Origin: DATMQA01 sp035566895
Lineage (GTDB): Bacteria; Verrucomicrobiota; Verrucomicrobiia; Limisphaerales; UBA8199
Length of the DNA: 23,804 nt
Direction of reading: 5' to 3'
Assembly: GCA_035566895.1 (NCBI GenBank)
Contig: DATMQA010000155.1
Location: 1 to 23,804 of the forward strand
Position 1 is the stretch's first letter; every line of letters starts with the position of its first letter. The notes beneath the pieces are model-generated. The model had not been told where the DNA came from. It searched no databases and saw nothing but the letters and a program-made list of their open reading frames with translations. The translations under genes and the position numbers were made by a program. Shown here piece by piece: positions 23,720 to 23,804 of the stretch.

Positions 23720-23804
23720 ATGACCCAGGAAATCAGTTCGAGCGGATCGCCCAAACGGAAGCGATATACGCAGGAATTCAAGCGTTCGGTGGTGGACCAC
23801 TGGA
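23720..23804 (+). CDS. IS3-family transposase OrfA, partial
   Basis: The window ends inside this gene, and 28 codons from the ATG at 23720 are visible. They read MTQEISSSGSPKRKRYTQEF and KRSVVDHW. A basic start leading to RY..EFK..VV is the opening of the IS3-type OrfA (transposase_8) helix-turn-helix protein, which binds the element's ends. OrfB, with the DDE catalytic domain, would follow beyond the window by frameshift. The left terminal inverted repeat should lie between about 23640 and 23718. The segment ccccgaaaaactggaca at 23675-23691 is a candidate, but the partner end is out of view, so it cannot be confirmed. Confidence 0.75.
   Translation, partial: MTQEISSSGSPKRKRYTQEFKRSVVDHW

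Overview
This 23.8 kb window is GC-rich chromosomal DNA, most likely from a soil- or sediment-type member of the Verrucomicrobiota. The strongest taxonomic hints are a DUF1592-type cytochrome-like gene next to a Tat-exported DUF1552 gene (a pair typical of the Planctomycetota/Verrucomicrobiota group), a very large DUF3857/transglutaminase protein, and several hairpin repeats scattered between genes. No rRNA, tRNA or CRISPR array was seen.

Layout. Positions 1-1112 hold the edge of a minus-strand gene and a remnant of a large serine recombinase. Positions 1113-5468 hold small signalling and hypothetical genes: a cysteine-rich exported protein, two head-to-head receiver-domain response regulators with no kinase beside them, two small membrane proteins, and a two-gene unit (membrane-anchored L7/L12-like protein plus DUF1801 protein). 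Positions 6036-7590 hold a polytopic membrane protein convergent with an outer-membrane beta-barrel protein. A multi-hairpin intergenic element (7677-7730) precedes a Tat-exported GH116-type glycosidase (7822-10389). This is followed at once by a VapBC-type toxin-antitoxin pair (10421-11154). On the minus strand come DUF1552 (11243-12616) and its overlapping upstream partner DUF1592 (12588-14759). Further on are the 1292-residue tandem DUF3857/transglutaminase protein (15176-19054) and a GH65-like exported enzyme (19311-21569).

The right end, from about 21.7 kb, is a decay zone. It contains a small membrane protein followed by a truncated SAM methyltransferase, an ORF6N-domain fragment, simple-sequence repeats and a field of degenerate direct repeats. 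It also has a four-copy 10-bp tandem array bracketed by 19-nt direct repeats, and finally the start of an IS3-type transposase gene that runs off the window.

Most of the genes act in the envelope: exported glycosidases, a heme-type PSCyt/DUF1592 protein, a beta-barrel and a transglutaminase-like protein. I found no clearly new multi-gene system. The most interesting items are the two-module transglutaminase protein whose second module has lost its catalytic Cys and His, the inverted repeat that appears to have replaced the native start of the GH65-like gene, the membrane-tethered L7/L12-like domain, and the repeat field at 22.8-23.4 kb.
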